Assembly (NCBI GenBank): GCA_002311915.1
Contig: DCAF01000051.1
Span: 1,102 to 41,409, forward strand
Reading direction: 5' to 3'
DNA: 40,308 bases
Source of the DNA: Sulfurovum sp. UBA1140
Lineage (GTDB): Bacteria > Campylobacterota > Campylobacteria > Campylobacterales > Sulfurovaceae
In this document: positions 22,843 to 31,500 of the stretch, one piece after another
How the letters are laid out: each line of letters begins with the position of its first letter
How positions within the stretch are numbered: position 1 is the stretch's first letter
Made by a program: the position numbers and the translations under genes
Notes under the pieces: model-generated
Databases searched by the model: none
Told to the model about the DNA's origin: nothing
Seen by the model: the letters and a program-made list of their open reading frames with translations, nothing else

Positions 22843-22892
22843 GGAAACGATGGCTTTAGCCTCGCTTATTCAGGACTGAAGTCGCCGATTCC
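22843..22892. repeat. Palindromic element, copy A
   Basis: A 50-base element. Outer arms GGAAACG / CGATTCC pair with one mismatch; inside are two hairpins, GGC-TTTA-GCC and GACT-GA-AGTC, joined by TCGCTTATTC. It has the same length and layout as copies B and D, with different but pairing stem bases. It lies between two truncated genes. Flanks AGCTT and AAATG resemble those of copy D (AGCTC, AAATG). Read on the minus strand it encodes GIGDFSPE followed by a stop. Confidence 0.75.
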
Positions 22893-22910
22893 AAATGAAA
22901 ATAATATGGG

Positions 22911-23084
22911 TTAACTACTTATACCATAATTAATAAACATCAACTTGCTACAAATATCTCCAGCATAGTGGACAATCTCACCTTTTTTATGGTGAGATAT
23001 TTTGAGCTTTGATTTAAAAAGCGTCCACTCGATGATGTTGAACGAGATGTATTGGTCTATGTATTTTTTGTATTTTTGGTACAT
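22911..23084 (-). pseudogene. N-terminal remnant of a Crp/Fnr-type regulator
   Basis: On the minus strand an ATG at 23082-23084 opens a 57-codon frame: MYQKYKKYIDQYISFNIIEW, then TLFKSKLKISHHKKGEIVHY and AGDICSKLMFINYGISS before a TAA. The KKGE.V...GD.C..LMFI.(S/Y)GI pattern is the start of a cyclic-nucleotide-binding-type sensor domain of Crp/Fnr regulators, which are normally about 190-230 aa. The rest of the sensor domain and the helix-turn-helix are missing. The truncated end lies 19 bases from palindromic element copy A, so the break and the repeat may be related. Confidence 0.65.
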
Positions 23085-23102
23085 CACTTTGGATATCCTT
23101 TT

Positions 23103-23384
23103 TCACGGATTATCTATTTTCCCAATAGCACAAGAGACAAAACTTTTAGCAGTGGTGGTTGCTGTTGAGAAGAGACCCAACTCATCGGTTACAAGAGGAT
23201 AACCCAATTTCCGAAGTTTCAGTTTTAAGAACGCCTCTTGTTCAGACTCTATCTCTAAAGTAATTTTTCGAGGTTCAACTTCCAAATCAACGTTAACCTC
23301 TCCAAACTCTTCTAAAAGTGCTTTCTTTAATGTATTGGCACACCCTCCACACTTCACATTTTTTACTTCAAATATCTGTTTCAT
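23103..23384 (-). CDS. Heavy-metal-associated (HMA) domain protein
   Basis: A 93-aa protein with an N-terminal CopZ/HMA ferredoxin-like fold: MKQIFEVKNVKCGGCANTLK contains the metal-binding Cys-Gly-Gly-Cys at 12-15, followed by beta-strand VNVDLEVEPRKITLEI. A C-terminal extension ends AKSFVSCAIGKIDNP with a third Cys. A copper chaperone or sensor role fits the neighbouring efflux genes. An in-frame ATG 17 codons upstream (23435) overlaps the adaptor gene and lacks the good AGAAGGAAC site that precedes 23384, so 23384 is chosen. It is the last gene of the efflux-like operon, placed where an RND pump gene would be expected before it. Confidence 0.85.
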   Translation of the reverse strand: MKQIFEVKNVKCGGCANTLKKALLEEFGEVNVDLEVEPRKITLEIESEQEAFLKLKLRKLGYPLVTDELGLFSTATTTAKSFVSCAIGKIDNP

Positions 23385-23421
23385 AATCTGTTCCTTCTGT
23401 TTTGTTATAGCTAATTTTTCT

Positions 23422-24474
23422 TTAATCTTCTCCATTAATCACCACATCACTATCCAGTAAAAACAGTGAATTATTCACCACCCTATCCCCCTCTTTTAGC
23501 CCTGAGATAATTTCAAACTGATTGACTGAAATACGCTTGGCTTTAACCATTTTACTTTTATACTCCCCCTCATACTCACTAGGGATAAAGACCAGATGTT
23601 TAGAGCCTTTGGTGACCACGGCTGTATTGGGCAGTATCAGTTTATTCTGTTTGGCTTGAATGGTTTTAATGGTGGCGTAACTGTTGGGTTGTATTTTACC
23701 ACTACTATTATTAAGGGTGATTCTAAAATCTATGGTTTTATTCACAGGGTCAACCAAGGGGTATATGAAATCTATTTTGGCTTTATATATCTGTTTGTCA
23801 CCATTAAGTGTCACCTCTACTTGATTACCCTTTTGAATAAACGCCCTATCTGCCTCATAGGCTTTTGCCACTACCCAAACGGTGGACAGATTAGCTATCT
23901 TATAGACCGACATTCCCTTTTTAATAGCAGAGCCTTCTGTAATCTGTTTATCTACCACGATTCCACTATAAGGGGAGTAGAACGGCAGATATTTTGATGC
24001 TTGGTTATGCTTTTTAATCGCTTGAATATTTCTAGTGGAGACATCATAAAGTTTTAGCTTGGTCTCAATATTTTTAGCCAAAGTACGACTCACTTTTCTA
24101 GCACTTAACAGCTCTATTTGAGCCTTATAGACCTCGGGGCTGTAGATTTCAAACAGCTTTTTACCTTTGGTCACTTGGTCGTAAATACTAGGGGCAGTTA
24201 AGTTACGGATAAAACCATCTTGGGTAAGGGTTATGGTATATAACTTATTATCAGCTATTTGCACATGACCATTGTAGGTTCGGCTCTCTTCAATGGTTTG
24301 GGTTTGCACTTTTATGGTTTTGATATTAAAGAGTTGTTCTACGGTTACGGCTTCTATCGAAACCATAAAAGATAAAATTAATAATAAAGTTATAATGTTC
24401 GGAATCGGAAGGCTTTGCCTCCGTGGTTCGGGAGTAAACTCTCCGTTTCCTATGCCGTCAAATAATTTTTTCAT
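23422..24474 (-). CDS. CusB-like RND efflux periplasmic adaptor with repeat-encoded insert
   Basis: A 350-aa membrane-fusion protein of the CusB/HlyD type that would link an inner-membrane pump to the TolC-like channel. It shows the barrel-sandwich parts (IRNLTAPSIYDQVTKGKKLF and PFYSPYSGIVVDKQITEGSA), a helical hairpin between them, and beta-barrel and membrane-proximal domains (YPLVDPVNKTIDFRITLNNS; ISGLKEGDRVVNNSLFLLD). The start overlaps the TolC-like stop as ATGA, fixing it at 24474. Residues 9-25 (GNGEFTPEPRRQSLPIP) are encoded by palindromic element copy B, splitting what would be a normal signal peptide (MKKLF ... NIITLLLILSFMVSIEA). Metal specificity, probably Cu/Ag, is inferred from the HMA neighbour. 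No CusA-like pump is in the window. Confidence 0.88.
   Translation of the reverse strand: MKKLFDGIGNGEFTPEPRRQSLPIPNIITLLLILSFMVSIEAVTVEQLFNIKTIKVQTQTIEESRTYNGHVQIADNKLYTITLTQDGFIRNLTAPSIYDQVTKGKKLFEIYSPEVYKAQIELLSARKVSRTLAKNIETKLKLYDVSTRNIQAIKKHNQASKYLPFYSPYSGIVVDKQITEGSAIKKGMSVYKIANLSTVWVVAKAYEADRAFIQKGNQVEVTLNGDKQIYKAKIDFIYPLVDPVNKTIDFRITLNNSSGKIQPNSYATIKTIQAKQNKLILPNTAVVTKGSKHLVFIPSEYEGEYKSKMVKAKRISVNQFEIISGLKEGDRVVNNSLFLLDSDVVINGED
24401..24450. repeat. Palindromic element, copy B (inside the adaptor gene)
   Basis: 50 bases, matching copy D at 45 of 50 positions by eye. Outer arms GGAATCGG / CCGTTTCC, hairpins GGC-TTT-GCC and GAG-TAAA-CTC. It is read in frame on the minus strand as part of the CusB-like protein. 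The linker is CCGTGGTTCG where copy D has CCGTTATTCG; on the coding strand this changes GAA-TAA to GAA-CCA, so the stop codon found in the intergenic copies is absent. Confidence 0.85.
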
Positions 24475-25673
24475 TGTGTCGCTCCTAATAGTTGGTCTAT
24501 CTGATTTTCACTTAACGCGATTGCCAATTGTTTTTTACTTGTAAAGAGTCGGTTATTGGTTCGCTTAGTAAAAAGTTCATAATAGTGTACCAAAGAGCCA
24601 CCTCCTGCCAATTCTGCTTTGGCATTGGCGATGAGCTTATCTATTTTCTTACTGCTCTCATCCAATATCTTCAACTCTTGATACAAAGCTTTAAGCTGAT
24701 GGAGTGTTATTTTTAACCTCTGTTCTAGTTGTATTTTGGTACGAGCATAAGAGATATTTTGAATATTTGCTCTTTTCATCGCTTGAACTTTTTTATTGGA
24801 CTGTTTATCATGTATAAATAGAGGATACGCTATAGAAAATGAAACATAATCATTACGGTCAAATCGCTGATAAAAACCACCTGTTACCGTAATATCGGCT
24901 TGTTCTTTTGCTTTGGCTAAATCTATACCCATATCTGCTACATCTTTTAAAGCCAAGAGCATTTTGAGTTCAGGACTCTCTATCTCTAGTTGAGAGAGCA
25001 AATTATCAAGTGATTGCAGATGATAGTTTTTTAGATGTACCTCATCAGAAAAACCATCTACTTTTAGATTACCAATCAACTCAATACGCTCTTTGGCTAT
25101 TGCTATGCGTTGTAACCAATTTTCTCTTTGGAGTTGATAACTCTGTTGAAGCAGTTGTGTTTTAATATATTTCTCTACAGAGTTTTTCTCTACAGCAGAG
25201 AGATTAATGAGTAGTTGCATCGGTGTTTGTAAAAAAGCAATATAGTCATCTAAAATTGCTAGATTATCTCGTGAGTTTTTTGCCTCTATAAACGCTTTCC
25301 GAATCCCAAAAGCAATATTGACCCGAAGTACCTCTTTTTTCTGCTCTATCACTTTTTGTTTCTCTCTTTCTATTTCAGAAGAGAGTTCCAATTTTTTTGA
25401 TAAAGGAATGGTTTGAGACAGAGCCACAAATTGGTTCTGCATCGCCTCTACATTTCGACTTAGTGGGTTATCTGCTTGTAGGTCATTGATACCTATTTTT
25501 AAAATTGGGTCAGCCCATGTAGATTCTATATTGGCTTGTTTTCCAATTATCTCCGACTCTTCTTGTAAAATTTGTAATTGGTAATTATTGTTTAAACTGT
25601 AGTTGATAACCTCTTGAAGAGTTTGAGCTTGAAGAGATAAAGATATAAACAGCAGTATGTATAAATTTTTTAT
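24471..25673 (-). CDS. TolC-like outer membrane efflux protein, apparent ATA start
   Basis: An outer-membrane-factor protein of about 400 aa if read from an ATA codon at 25671-25673. From there the frame gives a signal peptide (KNLYILLFISLSLQAQ), then TLQEVINYSLNNNYQLQILQ, as in TolC family N-termini, and coiled-coil helices throughout. AGAGGAG sits six bases before the ATA, ideal spacing. No ATG, GTG or TTG lies in frame between an upstream TAA and the ATG at 25440-25442, which would remove signal peptide and first helices. So either an unusual AUA start is used or an ATG start was lost by mutation. It follows the lipoprotein gene by 18 bases and overlaps the adaptor gene (ATGA). Confidence 0.8.
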   Translation of the reverse strand: MKNLYILLFISLSLQAQTLQEVINYSLNNNYQLQILQEESEIIGKQANIESTWADPILKIGINDLQADNPLSRNVEAMQNQFVALSQTIPLSKKLELSSEIEREKQKVIEQKKEVLRVNIAFGIRKAFIEAKNSRDNLAILDDYIAFLQTPMQLLINLSAVEKNSVEKYIKTQLLQQSYQLQRENWLQRIAIAKERIELIGNLKVDGFSDEVHLKNYHLQSLDNLLSQLEIESPELKMLLALKDVADMGIDLAKAKEQADITVTGGFYQRFDRNDYVSFSIAYPLFIHDKQSNKKVQAMKRANIQNISYARTKIQLEQRLKITLHQLKALYQELKILDESSKKIDKLIANAKAELAGGGSLVHYYELFTKRTNNRLFTSKKQLAIALSENQIDQLLGATQ

Positions 25674-25691
25674 TTCTATCTCCTCTATTTT

Positions 25692-26090
25692 TTATAATAT
25701 TACCGAAGAGGAGTGTTTATACTTCTTTCCATCTTTTTCAATAAAAATCTTTACTTGCCAAGTACCACCCATCGAAAAATTTACATTCCCACTATATTCA
25801 TTACCATTAGGAACCATCAGTTTAACACTCTCCATATAGGGCATTCCTGGCATCTCGGGCATAAATACTTTAAACTCTACTCTGGTGGCATCGGTAATGA
25901 TTTTTCCATTTTCAGTCACTTTAATATTTATGGTATTGTCACCTGTGACTAATGGTTTTGCCGAAGAGTAGGTTACCCCCAAACTTCCTGCTTTACCACT
26001 TTTTGTAAACCCTTCGGTCGTTCCATTAGTACATGCTACAAAAAAGAGACCTGCTGTTAGTAGAGTGATGGTTTTAATTAATGTTTTCAT
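25692..26090 (-). CDS. FixH/YtkA-like lipoprotein
   Basis: A 132-aa secreted lipoprotein: signal peptide with lipobox GLFFVAC (Cys20 lipidated), then an immunoglobulin-like beta domain of the FixH/YtkA type: SAKPLVTGDNTINIKVTENG, VEFKVFMPEMPGMPYMESVK and GTWQVKIFIEKDGKKY. The MPEMPGMPYM stretch is Met-rich, which in related periplasmic proteins suggests copper binding. It heads the TolC-like/CusB-like/HMA operon, so a periplasmic metal-handling role is plausible. ATG at 26090; AAGGATTTCAAA precedes it. Confidence 0.8.
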   Translation of the reverse strand: MKTLIKTITLLTAGLFFVACTNGTTEGFTKSGKAGSLGVTYSSAKPLVTGDNTINIKVTENGKIITDATRVEFKVFMPEMPGMPYMESVKLMVPNGNEYSGNVNFSMGGTWQVKIFIEKDGKKYKHSSSVIL

Positions 26091-26159
26091 TTTGAAATCC
26101 TTATCTTCTGTTTGATAAGGAAGTATAATATTTTATCTGTGCAAAGCGTGTGGAGAGAT

Positions 26160-26220
26160 TGAAATCGGAAGGCTCTGCCCAATGCCAATGAATTAAGGAG
26201 AGGCTGAAGCCATCGGTTCC
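26160..26220. repeat. Palindromic element, copy C (diverged)
   Basis: About 61 bases with hairpins GGC-TCT-GCC and GGCT-GA-AGCC and outer arms GAAATCGG / ATCGGTTCC that pair only partly. The right half, reverse-complemented, reads GGAACCGATGGCTTCAGCCT, matching the left half of copy A (GGAAACGATGGCTTTAGCCT) at 18 of 20 positions, so it is in the opposite orientation with an 11-base longer middle. A further hairpin GGTG-TAAA-CACC at about 26238-26249 recalls hairpin 2 of copies B and D. The gap 26091-26473 otherwise holds only AT-rich sequence and a frame I reject. Confidence 0.5.
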
Positions 26221-26473
26221 GACTGTGCCATTTGCATTTTCGGTGTAAACACCCCAACTATTTGATTCAAAAAAAGGTTAAGATGAGTATATTTAGCTAT
26301 CAAGATTTTTAATCTCCTTATCTGATATTTACTATAGGCTATTCTATCTTTATATACAATATTGATAGAGATAACTTTTACGGTCTCTTTACCAGTCAAA
26401 GCTTATTAGTTCTCGCTCCATTTTTTTCTTTTTTATTGGGTTAATTATACTCTTTGATGGCTTAGATTAAGGA

Positions 26474-26722
26474 TTGTTGAAAATCAAGGTGTCAATATCA
26501 ACTTTTGATTTTTCACATATATATTGCGATTTGAAGTTTATTGGCGAGAAGATTACCCTAAATCGGCAAGTTTTTACGATTGATAACTTGGTGGCTGTTC
26601 AAGGAGGGGTGACCATTACGCTTAAAGATGCGTGTGGAAAAGTGGGGGTTTTGTGTAATAAAAATGGGGAGAGGGTGCATTTGATTGAGGAGATTGAGGG
26701 GTTGTTTAAAACGATAGCGTAA
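26474..26722 (+). CDS. Small hypothetical protein (82 aa)
   Basis: Not recognised. The frame begins with tandem TTG codons (26474, 26477) directly after AAGGA, which is close for a ribosome binding site. The product is a mostly beta protein (DLKFIGEKITLNRQVFTIDN, then LVAVQGGVTITLKDACGKVG) with three cysteines and no signal peptide. The sequence looks like real coding DNA by its regular hydrophobic alternation. It converges with the histidine kinase gene and overlaps its 3' end by 17 nt. It could be a small regulator-associated protein or a fragment of a larger gene. Confidence 0.45.
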   Translation: MLKIKVSISTFDFSHIYCDLKFIGEKITLNRQVFTIDNLVAVQGGVTITLKDACGKVGVLCNKNGERVHLIEEIEGLFKTIA

Positions 26723-27854
26723 AAGTTGTTCCCTCATTAACCTTGGATTTAAAATCAATACCAATATCATAGGCTGTACAGACCTTATGGACGATATTTA
26801 ACCCCAAACCAAAACCACCTACTTGATTGGTAGCACGATAGAAGCGTTCATAAATTTCAGCTTGATGCTCTTTGGGAATGCCTATTCCACTGTCTTGAAT
26901 GGTAATGGTATTGTTGTTGACAATTATCTTGATGGTTCCATTTATATGATTATATTTGATAGCATTGGTAATCAGGTTATGAATCAACCGTACAAAGCTC
27001 TCTTTGTCTATTTTAAAATAGATTTCACTTTGGTACTCAACGCTAAGTGTTATCTTTTTCTTCTCGGCTAAGAGTGTCAAATAGATTAACTCCTCTTTGA
27101 TAATGCTATTAAGCAGTAGAACTTTTTGCTCTTTGGGTTCAATGGTTTGCGTATCAAGCATCAAGTAGCTCAAATCTTGATGGATGGTAGCGATTCGTTT
27201 GGCACTTAGCCGAATGCGTTCTAAATTTTTAGGGCTTTGTAACATGGGTGAATCTATAGAGAGCAAAAGAGCCGTAATAGGGGTGTTAAGCTCATGCGTA
27301 CTGTCTTTGATAAAGTTATCGAGTTGAATCCGTTTTGTCTGTATCGGTTTAATAAAGAGTTTTGCCAAAAAGTAGCCAACAACAGCAAGAAGTAGATAAA
27401 TAAGCAACAAAGAGAGCAGTATCTTCTCTTGTAGATTGTTAATGAATGATGCCACTCCATTTTTTTCAATTACAATGCTCTGCACTCCTAGATGCCCAAA
27501 GGTGCTTTTATCGACCAAAATCATCTTCTCACCTTTTTGGTAGAGCTGTTTAGAGAACTCTATGGGTTCTTTGATATTGGAGATAATTGCTTCATTGTCA
27601 GCATCATAAAATCCAATTTTATCGTGATAGTTGTTCACCACCCAATCCAAAGAGAATTTACTCTTGCTCATGTGTGCATAGATAATCTTAGAAGAGAGCC
27701 GACTCGCATCCATCTGCATACTCATACGCGTTTGGTCATAAAAAAACCGTAACTCATTCTGATAAAAAAGATAAGCAATCACAGCAAACAAAATAAAAGA
27801 GGAACCCAAATAGAGCAGAAGAAACTGACGCAGGGTTCGCTTCTCTTCTTTAAT
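26706..27854 (-). CDS. Sensor histidine kinase, apparent ATT start
   Basis: A membrane kinase of 382 aa from an ATT at 27852-27854, or 367 aa from a TTG at 27809. From the ATT the N-terminus reads KEEKRTLRQFLLLYLGSSFI, a basic cytoplasmic lead into the first membrane helix; the TTG start removes it and lacks a ribosome binding site. No ATG, GTG or TTG lies in frame between an upstream TAG and 27809. The ATT overlaps the response regulator's TAA (AATTAA). A periplasmic sensor of about 105 residues, a second helix (ILLSLLLIYLLLAVVGYFLA), H-box DSTHELNTPITALLLS, N-box HNLITNAIKY, G1 DSGIGI and G2 GFGLGLNIV follow. Probably senses metal or envelope stress for the adjacent efflux genes; inferred from position. 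Confidence 0.85.
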   Translation of the reverse strand: MKEEKRTLRQFLLLYLGSSFILFAVIAYLFYQNELRFFYDQTRMSMQMDASRLSSKIIYAHMSKSKFSLDWVVNNYHDKIGFYDADNEAIISNIKEPIEFSKQLYQKGEKMILVDKSTFGHLGVQSIVIEKNGVASFINNLQEKILLSLLLIYLLLAVVGYFLAKLFIKPIQTKRIQLDNFIKDSTHELNTPITALLLSIDSPMLQSPKNLERIRLSAKRIATIHQDLSYLMLDTQTIEPKEQKVLLLNSIIKEELIYLTLLAEKKKITLSVEYQSEIYFKIDKESFVRLIHNLITNAIKYNHINGTIKIIVNNNTITIQDSGIGIPKEHQAEIYERFYRATNQVGGFGLGLNIVHKVCTAYDIGIDFKSKVNEGTTFTLSF

Positions 27855-28506
27855 TAAAGAGATAGCCTACTCCTCGAATGGTGGTAATCATCTCTTCACC
27901 CAAAAGCCGTCTTAGGTTTTTAATGTAGGTACGAATGGTAGCCGAGGTGGGGGCAGTATCATACGACCAAATATTAACCATTAGCTCATCTGTTGAGATA
28001 ACTTTGGTTCGATTGTGCAAAAAATAGCTAAGAAATTCCCCCTCTTTTTTAGAGAGTTTCTCCTCTTTACTGTTTATATGTAGTATATATTTAGCAAAGT
28101 CATAAGAGATATTTTCTGAAATCTTTATAAGACGCTCATCATCAATCTTGAAATGGCGTTTAATGTTGTCAATTCGAGCCTTTAACTCTATCATCTCAAA
28201 CGGTTTTTTTAGATAATCATTGGCTCCTCGTTCAAAGCCTTCTAACACATCTTTTGAGGTATCCATCGAGGTAATAAAAATAGCAGGGGTCTTATTACCT
28301 GTATCTCGCAGACTTTTAAGAAGTTCAAATCCATTTAACAAGGGAACATTCGCATCCAAAAGCAGTAGGTCAAATTTCTCTTCAAAGAGCAAATTTTCGG
28401 CTTCTATTCCATTATAGATAGGGGTAACGATGTGGTTGTAGTATTCGAGGTGTTCAACAATAATTTCAGAGAGGAGTAGGTCATCTTCTAGGAGTAGTAT
28501 TTTCAT
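27850..28506 (-). CDS. OmpR/PhoB-family response regulator
   Basis: A 218-aa regulator with a complete receiver domain (Asp8, Asp9, phospho-acceptor Asp51 in LLLLDANVPLLNG, Ser80, Lys101 in KKPF) and a winged-helix output domain (about 125-217: SKKEGEFLSYFLHN, TDELMVNIW, TSATIRTYIKNLRRLLG, TIRGVGYLFN). It is co-transcribed with the kinase downstream, whose likely start overlaps its stop codon. There is no good ribosome binding site before the ATG at 28506. The position between the efflux-like operon and the molybdoenzyme operon makes either a possible target; CusR-like control of the efflux genes is the simpler guess. Confidence 0.93.
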   Translation of the reverse strand: MKILLLEDDLLLSEIIVEHLEYYNHIVTPIYNGIEAENLLFEEKFDLLLLDANVPLLNGFELLKSLRDTGNKTPAIFITSMDTSKDVLEGFERGANDYLKKPFEMIELKARIDNIKRHFKIDDERLIKISENISYDFAKYILHINSKEEKLSKKEGEFLSYFLHNRTKVISTDELMVNIWSYDTAPTSATIRTYIKNLRRLLGEEMITTIRGVGYLFN

Positions 28507-28530
28507 GAGGGATTAACTTTGTAAGGGATA

Positions 28531-28551
28531 TTCGTGGGGAGACCCCACGAA
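28531..28551 (-). terminator. GC-rich 9-bp hairpin after the molybdoenzyme gene
   Basis: TTCGTGGGG and CCCCACGAA form a perfect 9-bp stem with a 3-base loop, five bases after the stop of the catalytic subunit gene on the minus strand. It is GC-rich against its surroundings. No T run follows, so it may cause partial termination or protect the long mRNA, with the response regulator downstream. Confidence 0.6.
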
Positions 28552-28555
28552 CAGA

Positions 28556-31500
28556 TTAATCTGCCAATTTAACAGAGTAAGCTTTATGAGAAAGAGGCAC
28601 GGCTGGTCTCTTAATATGTTTTGGTCGTCTTAGTGTATCACTGCTGTTAAGAGGACGGGTTAACTTGTCTCTCCATGCTTGGTACACTTTCATGTTGTTG
28701 TCGTAATTTACCCAAATATCACCAATTTGGTCTTTAGCACCTGCCAGTTCAACCCTGACTTTTTGGTGCCAAGCGTGGTTACCTGCAATAGGGTCTGGGT
28801 GTGAAGGGGCTACAGCATTTTGCCATGCACCACTTAGTCCATCCCACCAGATGTTATCAAGGTCTTTGTTGAACTCTTTAAACTGCCAAGAGTCTTTGTT
28901 CTCTAATAGACCTGCTTTAATACCTTGGGTTGGTTTAAGTGTTCCTACTTTTCCATCCATGGTCATGTCATAAAGAGGAGCTCCTAGACCCATAACACCC
29001 AACTTATGACTAAATCCTGGAATATCAATAGCATTTTTAAGCTTCCATCGTCCTGCATGGTGCGAGTTTGCCATAACTCCTGGCATGGTGGCTTCGGTTG
29101 GTACGGCCATGGCGATAAAGTATCCAGAGTCTAAACCTGAAACGGTATCGGTAATGGTTACTTTAATTGCATCACCCTGCTTGATGTTCATTCTTTTGGC
29201 ATCATCGGTATTAATCCATACAGGGTTATGGTTCTGAGAAATCTCCATAAGGTGTTTAGAGTTCACTGAACGGGTATGAATATTGTATGGCAGTCTAAAT
29301 ACCGTATTTAGAGCAAACTCATTTTTGCTTTCATCCATAAAGTCGTGGTGTACTTGGGTAACGATATGCACCATTTTCTTACGCTCTTCTTTGGTTTTTG
29401 GATAGATAGGAATCGCATACTCTGGCCATTTCCACTCTGCAAACCACTCCGAGAAGAATTCTGCTTTTCTACTTAAGGTATGGAACCCCTGTTTTACCTC
29501 TCCATTGATTTCAACACCAATGGCATGTTTCTCATTGTGTTCATCACTTTCAACTATTAAACGACCATATTTATCTTTTTCAACATCACGCTCGTTATAC
29601 TCATGACCATGTGCAATGTAGGTATCGCCTACTTTTTTAAGTGGTCGCTCTTGAGGTTTAAAGATGTTGTCCTCTTCTAACCATGTACCCATATCTCTCA
29701 TTAACTCGTAGTTAGGATACTTAGACTCAGGGTATTTGGCTTTGGCCGTCTTTTTAAGATTTGGTAACTTATCAAAGGCAGCTTGATACCACTCTGCAAT
29801 GGTTACGGCTCTGGTTGGATCCTCTTTTGATGCCCAATATTTACGAACACCAAGGCTTCCATCAGGGTCAACATAGTGAACCATCATATTTGCCCAGAAC
29901 TCTACCTCTTCCCAAATTTCTCCAAGACCAGATTGAACATGTGCTTCAAGGGTAGCACGTGCAGGATCTTTAGCTTTCCAACCCATCTTTTCGAGTGCAA
30001 CACGAAGTGCAGGTTGTCTAAACGATAACCAACGTGCAGGCATGGTTGCTTCTGAGTGTTGATCATGTCGCTCACCAGCTAAACCTGTTGGTAAGATATA
30101 GTCACAATACCAGTTGGTCTCTGACCATGTAGGCGAGAGGTTGAAACTCATCTCAATCTTATCTTCACGTTTAAGTGCTTCAATCCATCTAAATCCATCG
30201 GGGTTAATCCAAACAGGGTTGTACATTCTTGGAATCCAAACGGCCAACTTCTCAGGAATATTAAGCCCTTTGTCGTTCCATTTTTTTCTCCACTCATCAT
30301 CCATAAGTAGGTGAGGCATAATATGACTCATCTCATAGGAGCTTAATGGATACTCAGGTGGCCAAGCAATCTCATTCCATACATCAACTTTAGGTGGTCG
30401 TTCACCTGCAACGGTAGCCTTGTCACCTTTTCCATTAACAGAGATAACGTGCCAGTGGTGCATTCCTACTCCACCTTTGTCTCCTGCCATGGCTCCACGA
30501 AGTCCCAATGCTAAGAATGCAGAACGTGCAATCATCCAACCACCACGGTGGGCAATTGGTCCAGCTCTCCAGATATAGGTGGCTACTCTAGCACCTGCAT
30601 CAATAAACATATCATAAAGTTTTTCGACAATTCTGGCTTCGATTCGACACTCTTTGGTTACAAAATCAAGGGTATATCCACTGTACATCTCTTGAATCAT
30701 AGCAATAAAGTCTTCATAGGTATCACCCTGTGGAACAGAAGCGATGTATCCTTTTTCAACCAAAAGAGCCAAATACTCTTTGTTGTCCATCATCTGATCC
30801 CAGTTCATCCAGTTCTGAACAAACTCATGATCTACCAAATCGTTACCATTTACATCTTTTTCGTTTAAGACTCTGTTTGCTAGGTAAAGATAGAGTGCTG
30901 TCTCGGTTCCTGGCCAACATGGAACCCATAGGTCAGCCATACCAGCAGAGTTAGACATACGAGGATCCATAACGACCATCTTTGCCCCTCTTTTTCTGGC
31001 ATCAGCAATTTTACCTGCTGCTTGTTGAAAGTAGTGACCTGCATCGGCTGCGTGAGATGATTGTAAGAAAATTAGATTGGCATTTTCCCAATCTGGCGAG
31101 TTTCTATCATCATTAAACCACTGAATGGTTCCCTGTCTTGCACCTGCCGAACAGATGTTGGTATGAGAATCATATCCATCACAACCCATTGAGTGTGGTA
31201 CACGGTGACCAAAACCATTTTCGTTTGGTCGTCCAACATGGTACATAATCATTTTCCGAGACATCTCATCACCCACTTTAAGGGTGTTGTGCATTTTTGT
31301 CCCAATCTCTTTCATGGCTTGATCCCAAGTGGTTCTTACCCACTTACCTTCACCCCTTTTACTCCCAGGTGCTCTTTTAAGTGGGAAAGGGATTCTATCT
31401 GGATCGTACATTTGTGATTGTGCTGCATAACCTTTAGCACAGTTACGTCCACGTGACCCAGCATGAAGTGGGTTACCCATGTATTTTCTAACTTTCAGGT

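Noticed and set aside
23002..23202. Plus-strand frame over the Crp/Fnr remnant and the HMA gene
   Set aside because: It is antisense to two recognisable protein sequences and has no ribosome binding site.
23385..23435. Upstream start of the HMA gene
   Set aside because: It overlaps the adaptor gene and lies before a good ribosome binding site that serves the ATG at 23384.
26193..26399. 68-codon minus-strand frame between the lipoprotein and the 82-aa gene
   Set aside because: No recognisable protein, weak start context, and its last 20 codons run through palindromic element copy C; probably a by-product of the repeat.
30548..31417. Several plus-strand frames opposite the molybdoenzyme gene
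   Set aside because: All are shadows of a well-supported 1116-codon gene with clear motifs; none resembles a known protein.
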